This document shows positions 5,369-8,480 of a stretch of 8,480 nt of DNA, piece after piece. The position numbers and the translations under genes are program-made. The DNA is from an uncultured Erysipelotrichaceae bacterium (GTDB taxonomy: Bacteria > Bacillota_I > Bacilli_A > RF39 > UBA660): positions 1-8,480 of the forward strand of contig CACZQV010000037.1 of assembly GCA_902783435.1 (NCBI GenBank), in the 5' to 3' direction. The stretch's first letter is position 1. Each line of letters starts with the position of its first letter. A model generated the notes under the pieces. That model worked only from the letters and a program-made list of their open reading frames with translations, had not been told where the DNA came from and ran no database searches.

Positions 5369-7222
5369 ATGGAATGTATAGAAATTAAAGAAGGAAATGT
5401 AAAGTATCAAGGACGTGATGACTTTAAGTGTAATTATAGTATTGTGGGTGATAAACAATATTATTATTTAAATGATAAGGTTTTAAATAATAATACAAGA
5501 GTTGCGTCTACTAATTTAAAAGAAGCTATTGATCCACTATATGCATCTGAAGCTGCTGAAAATGTAGGTTTATTAGATAGTTATGGTAGAGAAGTTATTC
5601 CTTGTACTAATAAATCAATTAAACCAGTAAATGATGATATTGTTTTAGTTGAACCAGCTCATCCAATAAGTCAAAGTGTTATTGATGCAGTTGCGTTAAA
5701 GAAAGATCCTTTAGCTGCCACTAAATTAGTATCAACACCAGCACTTATTAAAGATAAAATTAATTCAAAAATGGGTAATACAGGAAGATATGTATTTAAT
5801 AATCAATTTTCTGAAGCTACATTAGTTGATGTTAATGGTAATAATCTTGTTAATAATGAATATTATAGTTTTATAGCTATGAATCCTGAAAAAGTATTTT
5901 TTAGTAAAAATACAATTGATTCAGTAGTAGGAGAATATTCAATATTACCACCAGAAGTACAAAGCGATGTAACTCCAGCTAGTGATACTAATGAAATAGA
6001 TGTTACTAATGTAGAAGTTCCTACAGAAGTAGTTGAAAATGCATTAACAAATACAGAAACTGCAGTAGGTTTTGATAATACTACTGTAACTCCTAATGTT
6101 AATGAAGGATTTGCTAGTACTGATGTAACACCAGTATCTTTAGAACAAAATCAATTAGTAGAAAATACTCCAGTTGAAGAAGTAGCTCCTATTAATGATA
6201 ATGTACAAGAAGTTGTTGAAGATGGATTTGTTCCACCTCAAATTTCTGCAGATGATGAAAATGTAATAGATAGTGAAGAAACACCAGTTGAAAATACTGA
6301 AGTAGTAAATGAGGTTAATCCAGTTGAAGAAGTAGCTCCAATTGAGAATCCAGTAGAAGAAGCTGGTGAAGTAGTAAATGAAGTTAGTCCAGTTGAAGAA
6401 GTGGCTCCAATTGAAACTCCAGTAGAAGAAACTGGTGAAGTAGTAAATGAAGTTAGTCCAGTTGAAGAAGTAGCTCCAATTGAAACTCCAGTAGAAGAAT
6501 CTGGTGAAGTAGTAAATGAAGTTAGTCCAGTTGAAGAAGTAGCTCCAATTGAGAATCCAGTAGAAGAATCTGGTGAAGAAGTAGAAGATGTTGTTGAAGA
6601 TGAAAATGTAGATATAAATGAAGAATATGAAGATACTACATTAGATAATATGTTTGGTGAAGTTAAAGATGCTAGAGATGTAGAAGATGATATGAAAGAA
6701 GATATCTTTAGTGAATCTGAAGTACAAACTGATTCAATTAATTTTGAAGATGAATTTGATGATTCATACGAAGAAAATGATTATGTAGAAGAAAGTAATA
6801 ATAAAGATACAACTATGATGGAAGTAGCTAAATCTATGGCAGGTTTAATTAAACAAAATAAAGATTTAAAAACTTCTAATAATGATTTAGTTGGTAAACT
6901 TGAAAGGGTTAATGCTTCTAGAAAGAATTATGTTGATAAGACAAAAATGTTAGAAGAAAAAGTAGATATACTTAATACTAAAAATCAAAGTTTAGATAGT
7001 AAGATTATTAAATTAGAATCTAGAAATGAAATGTTAGAAAGTAAAACTCATGATCAAGAAAGAGTTATTGAATCTCAAAGAAGAGAATTAGATAATCTTC
7101 GTAAACAATTAGAAGGTAAAGAAGAATTATCAAGATTACTTCAAGATGCTAAAGTAATGCTTGAAGATAATGATGCTTCATATGATTATGAAGATGATAA
7201 TTATTATAGAAGAGCTGCTTAA
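5369..7222 (+). CDS. acidic repeat and coiled-coil protein of unknown function
   Basis: A 617-residue protein that I do not recognise. It has no signal peptide or membrane segment, so it is probably cytoplasmic. The N-terminal domain (about 1-195) looks folded and contains two stretches of WG-repeat flavour: GLLDSYGREVIPC (68-80) and LVDVNGNNLVNNEY (about 152-165). A Thr/Val/Glu-rich linker follows (196-311), then four 23-residue units of the form VVNEVSPVEEVAPIE... (312-403), a strongly acidic stretch (404-480) and a long predicted coiled coil (about 490-600) with heptad Leu/Ile spacing, such as MLEEKVDILNTKNQSLDSKI. It ends in a Tyr/Asp-rich tail. A globular head, stretched acidic linker and coiled coil suggest a scaffold or cell-architecture protein, but that is only inference. 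It has its own promoter and terminator, so it is a single-gene unit divergent from the membrane-protein/hit pair. Confidence 0.8.
   Translation: MECIEIKEGNVKYQGRDDFKCNYSIVGDKQYYYLNDKVLNNNTRVASTNLKEAIDPLYASEAAENVGLLDSYGREVIPCTNKSIKPVNDDIVLVEPAHPISQSVIDAVALKKDPLAATKLVSTPALIKDKINSKMGNTGRYVFNNQFSEATLVDVNGNNLVNNEYYSFIAMNPEKVFFSKNTIDSVVGEYSILPPEVQSDVTPASDTNEIDVTNVEVPTEVVENALTNTETAVGFDNTTVTPNVNEGFASTDVTPVSLEQNQLVENTPVEEVAPINDNVQEVVEDGFVPPQISADDENVIDSEETPVENTEVVNEVNPVEEVAPIENPVEEAGEVVNEVSPVEEVAPIETPVEETGEVVNEVSPVEEVAPIETPVEESGEVVNEVSPVEEVAPIENPVEESGEEVEDVVEDENVDINEEYEDTTLDNMFGEVKDARDVEDDMKEDIFSESEVQTDSINFEDEFDDSYEENDYVEESNNKDTTMMEVAKSMAGLIKQNKDLKTSNNDLVGKLERVNASRKNYVDKTKMLEEKVDILNTKNQSLDSKIIKLESRNEMLESKTHDQERVIESQRRELDNLRKQLEGKEELSRLLQDAKVMLEDNDASYDYEDDNYYRRAA
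6302..6577 (+). repeat. four tandem 69-bp in-frame units
   Basis: Units begin at 6302, 6371, 6440 and 6509, each starting GTAGTAAATGA and each coding 23 residues (VVNEV...PVEEVAPIE...GE). Neighbouring units 2/3 and 3/4 differ at only two bases each, and units 1 and 4 at three, so expansion looks recent or is kept even by recombination. A degenerate single copy of the PVEEVAPI core lies upstream near 6171-6194. Confidence 0.95.
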
Positions 7223-7230
7223 TAAGATAT

Positions 7231-7257
7231 AAAATCAACCATTAGGTTGATTTTTTT
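7231..7257 (+). terminator. Rho-independent terminator of the coiled-coil gene
   Basis: AAAATCAACC (7231-7240) pairs with GGTTGATTTT (7245-7254) around an ATTA loop, followed by a run of T to 7257. It begins eight bases after the stop codon. Confidence 0.9.
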
Positions 7258-7258
7258 G

Positions 7259-7286
7259 TGTACAAATATATATTTTATGATAAAAT
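7259..7286 (+). promoter_or_regulatory. extended -10 promoter for sufS
   Basis: TGATAAAAT (7278-7286) is a TGnTATAAT-type extended -10 box with one mismatch. A weak -35 (TGTACA, 7259-7264) lies 16 bases upstream. Transcription would start near 7293, giving a leader of about 57 bases, longer than others in the window. Confidence 0.45.
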
Positions 7287-7349
7287 ATAGGTGATTTTAC
7301 TTAGTAGTTATATTCTTTTTGAATATTATATATAAGGAGGTGGCTATCT

Positions 7350-8480
7350 ATGAATAGAGAAGATTTTCCAATGTTAAATGAGAATGTTGTTTATTTTGAT
7401 AATGGTGCAACTACTTTAAAACCAAAATGTGTAATTGAATCAATGGATAAATATTATTTAGAACATACTTCTAATATTCATAGGGGTGATTATAAATCTG
7501 CTGTTATTACTAATAATTTATATGATAATGTTAGAAATATAGTAGCTCATTTTGTTAACTGTGATAGTAATGAAGTTATTTATACTAGTGGTGCTACTAT
7601 GTCAATTAATATGGTGGTATTTGGATATATGAAGAAGCATTTAAATAAGGGAGATGAAATTCTTCTTAATAAAGCAGAACATGCTTCTAATATACTTCCA
7701 TGGATTAAATTATCAGAAGAGATTGGAACTGTTATTAAATATGTTCCATTAGATGAAAATTATGAATTAACTTTGGATAATATTAAGAAATGCGTTACTT
7801 CTAAAACTAAAGTAATTAGTCTTGCACAAGTTAGTAATGTATTAGGGGACGTTAGAGATGTTAAGTCTATTGGTGAATATTGTCATAATAATAATATTTT
7901 ATTTAATGTAGATGGTGCTCAAAGTGTTCCTCATATGAGAGTTGATTTTAAAGATAGTAATATAGACTTTTTAAGTTTTTCAGGACATAAAATGTGTGGA
8001 CCTACAGGTGTAGGAATACTTGTTGGTAGATACGATTTGTTAAAAGAAATGGAACCATTAATGTATGGTGGTGGAATGAATAGTTTCTTTGAAGAAGATA
8101 ATTCATACGAATTAAAAGATGTGCCTGTTAGATTTGAAGCTGGTACTCCACCAATAGCTGAAGTTATTGGACTTGGAGAAGCTATTAAATATTTAGAAAA
8201 TATTGGTATAGATAATATACATAAATATGAGATGGATTTAAAGAAATATTTAATAGATAAATTAGAGTCTATTTCTAATATAATTGTTTATAATAAAAGT
8301 ACTAATAGTGGAATAGTTGCATTTAATATTGATGGAGTATTTTCACAGGATTCTTCTATTTATTTAAATCATTATAATATATCTGTTAGAAGTGGTAATC
8401 ATTGTGCTAAGATGTTAAAAGATGAATTAAATATTAAGAATACTGTTAGAGTTAGTTTATATTTTTATAATAATTATGAA
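7350..8480 (+). CDS. sufS: SufS-type cysteine desulfurase (3' end outside window)
   Basis: This PLP enzyme converts cysteine to alanine and passes the persulfide sulfur to Fe-S cluster assembly, usually through SufU or SufE. The 377 visible residues cover nearly the full family length of about 405, so roughly 30 are cut off by the window edge. The landmarks are VYFDNGATTLKP (14-25), GATMSIN (81-87), EHASNILPW with the PLP-stacking His at 111, NVDGAQSVPH (Asp188 and Gln191), SGHKMCGPTG with the PLP Lys at 214, RFEAGTPP (261-268), and VRSGNHCA with Arg347 and the persulfide Cys352. The start is set by AAGGAGGTGG (7334-7343), six bases before the ATG. It follows a terminator and has its own promoter, so it probably begins a transcription unit. 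No sufC, sufD or sufB is in view; a nifU/sufU gene may follow beyond the edge. Confidence 0.93.
   Translation, partial: MNREDFPMLNENVVYFDNGATTLKPKCVIESMDKYYLEHTSNIHRGDYKSAVITNNLYDNVRNIVAHFVNCDSNEVIYTSGATMSINMVVFGYMKKHLNKGDEILLNKAEHASNILPWIKLSEEIGTVIKYVPLDENYELTLDNIKKCVTSKTKVISLAQVSNVLGDVRDVKSIGEYCHNNNILFNVDGAQSVPHMRVDFKDSNIDFLSFSGHKMCGPTGVGILVGRYDLLKEMEPLMYGGGMNSFFEEDNSYELKDVPVRFEAGTPPIAEVIGLGEAIKYLENIGIDNIHKYEMDLKKYLIDKLESISNIIVYNKSTNSGIVAFNIDGVFSQDSSIYLNHYNISVRSGNHCAKMLKDELNIKNTVRVSLYFYNNYE

Noticed and set aside
5199..5381. 60-codon plus-strand frame across the divergent promoter region
   Set aside because: It overlaps the start of the minus-strand membrane gene and both promoters, has no SD and reads as random AT-rich hydrophobic sequence.
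7310..7326. ATATTC/GAATAT hairpin in the sufS leader as an operator or riboswitch
   Set aside because: Six AT-rich pairs around five T are weak and common in DNA this AT-rich, and no known leader motif was recognised.

Overview
The window is very AT-rich, and every tryptophan I could place is TGG, so the standard bacterial code fits. Shine-Dalgarno (SD) sites are strong (AGGAGG, GGTGGTG). The genes include a PrsA-type foldase lipoprotein, a RecX, a SufS-type cysteine desulfurase, two tiny YjcZ-like membrane peptides and a CotD-like coat-protein fragment. This points to a low-GC, probably spore-forming member of the Bacillota. My best guess is an uncultured gut Bacilli lineage of the RF39/Erysipelotrichales kind, which is an inference from style and gene content.

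The left edge (1-216) looks like the end of a mobile element. A C-terminal tail resembling large serine recombinases ends at 63. It is followed in the same frame by a Cys/His-rich reading frame resembling the 3' half of a CotD-type spore-coat gene, with no usable start codon. A 20-bp imperfect palindrome lies at the junction. This is the most interesting part of the window, because it resembles the arrangement in which an integrated element splits a sporulation gene, as the skin element does to sigK.

From 260 to 2708 the plus strand carries rpoZ (RNA polymerase omega, own promoter and terminator), then recX, apparently started at a rare ATT codon, overlapping a polytopic GT-C-like membrane protein of unknown function. 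A bidirectional terminator separates these from prsA on the minus strand (2724-3740). Diverging from prsA is a pair of 29- and 30-residue YjcZ-like peptides behind a promoter that resembles forespore sigma F/G sites.

A second bidirectional terminator precedes a minus-strand pair: an unrecognised single-pass membrane protein (4477-5229) and, coupled downstream of it, a HIT-family nucleotide hydrolase (4073-4468). Divergent from these is a 617-residue acidic repeat and coiled-coil protein (5369-7222) with four near-identical 69-bp units. It ends in a clear terminator. The window closes inside a sufS-type cysteine desulfurase (7350 to the edge) that lacks roughly the last 30 codons.

No gene-free stretch exceeds 300 bases. 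No tRNA, rRNA, CRISPR array or known riboswitch was recognised.
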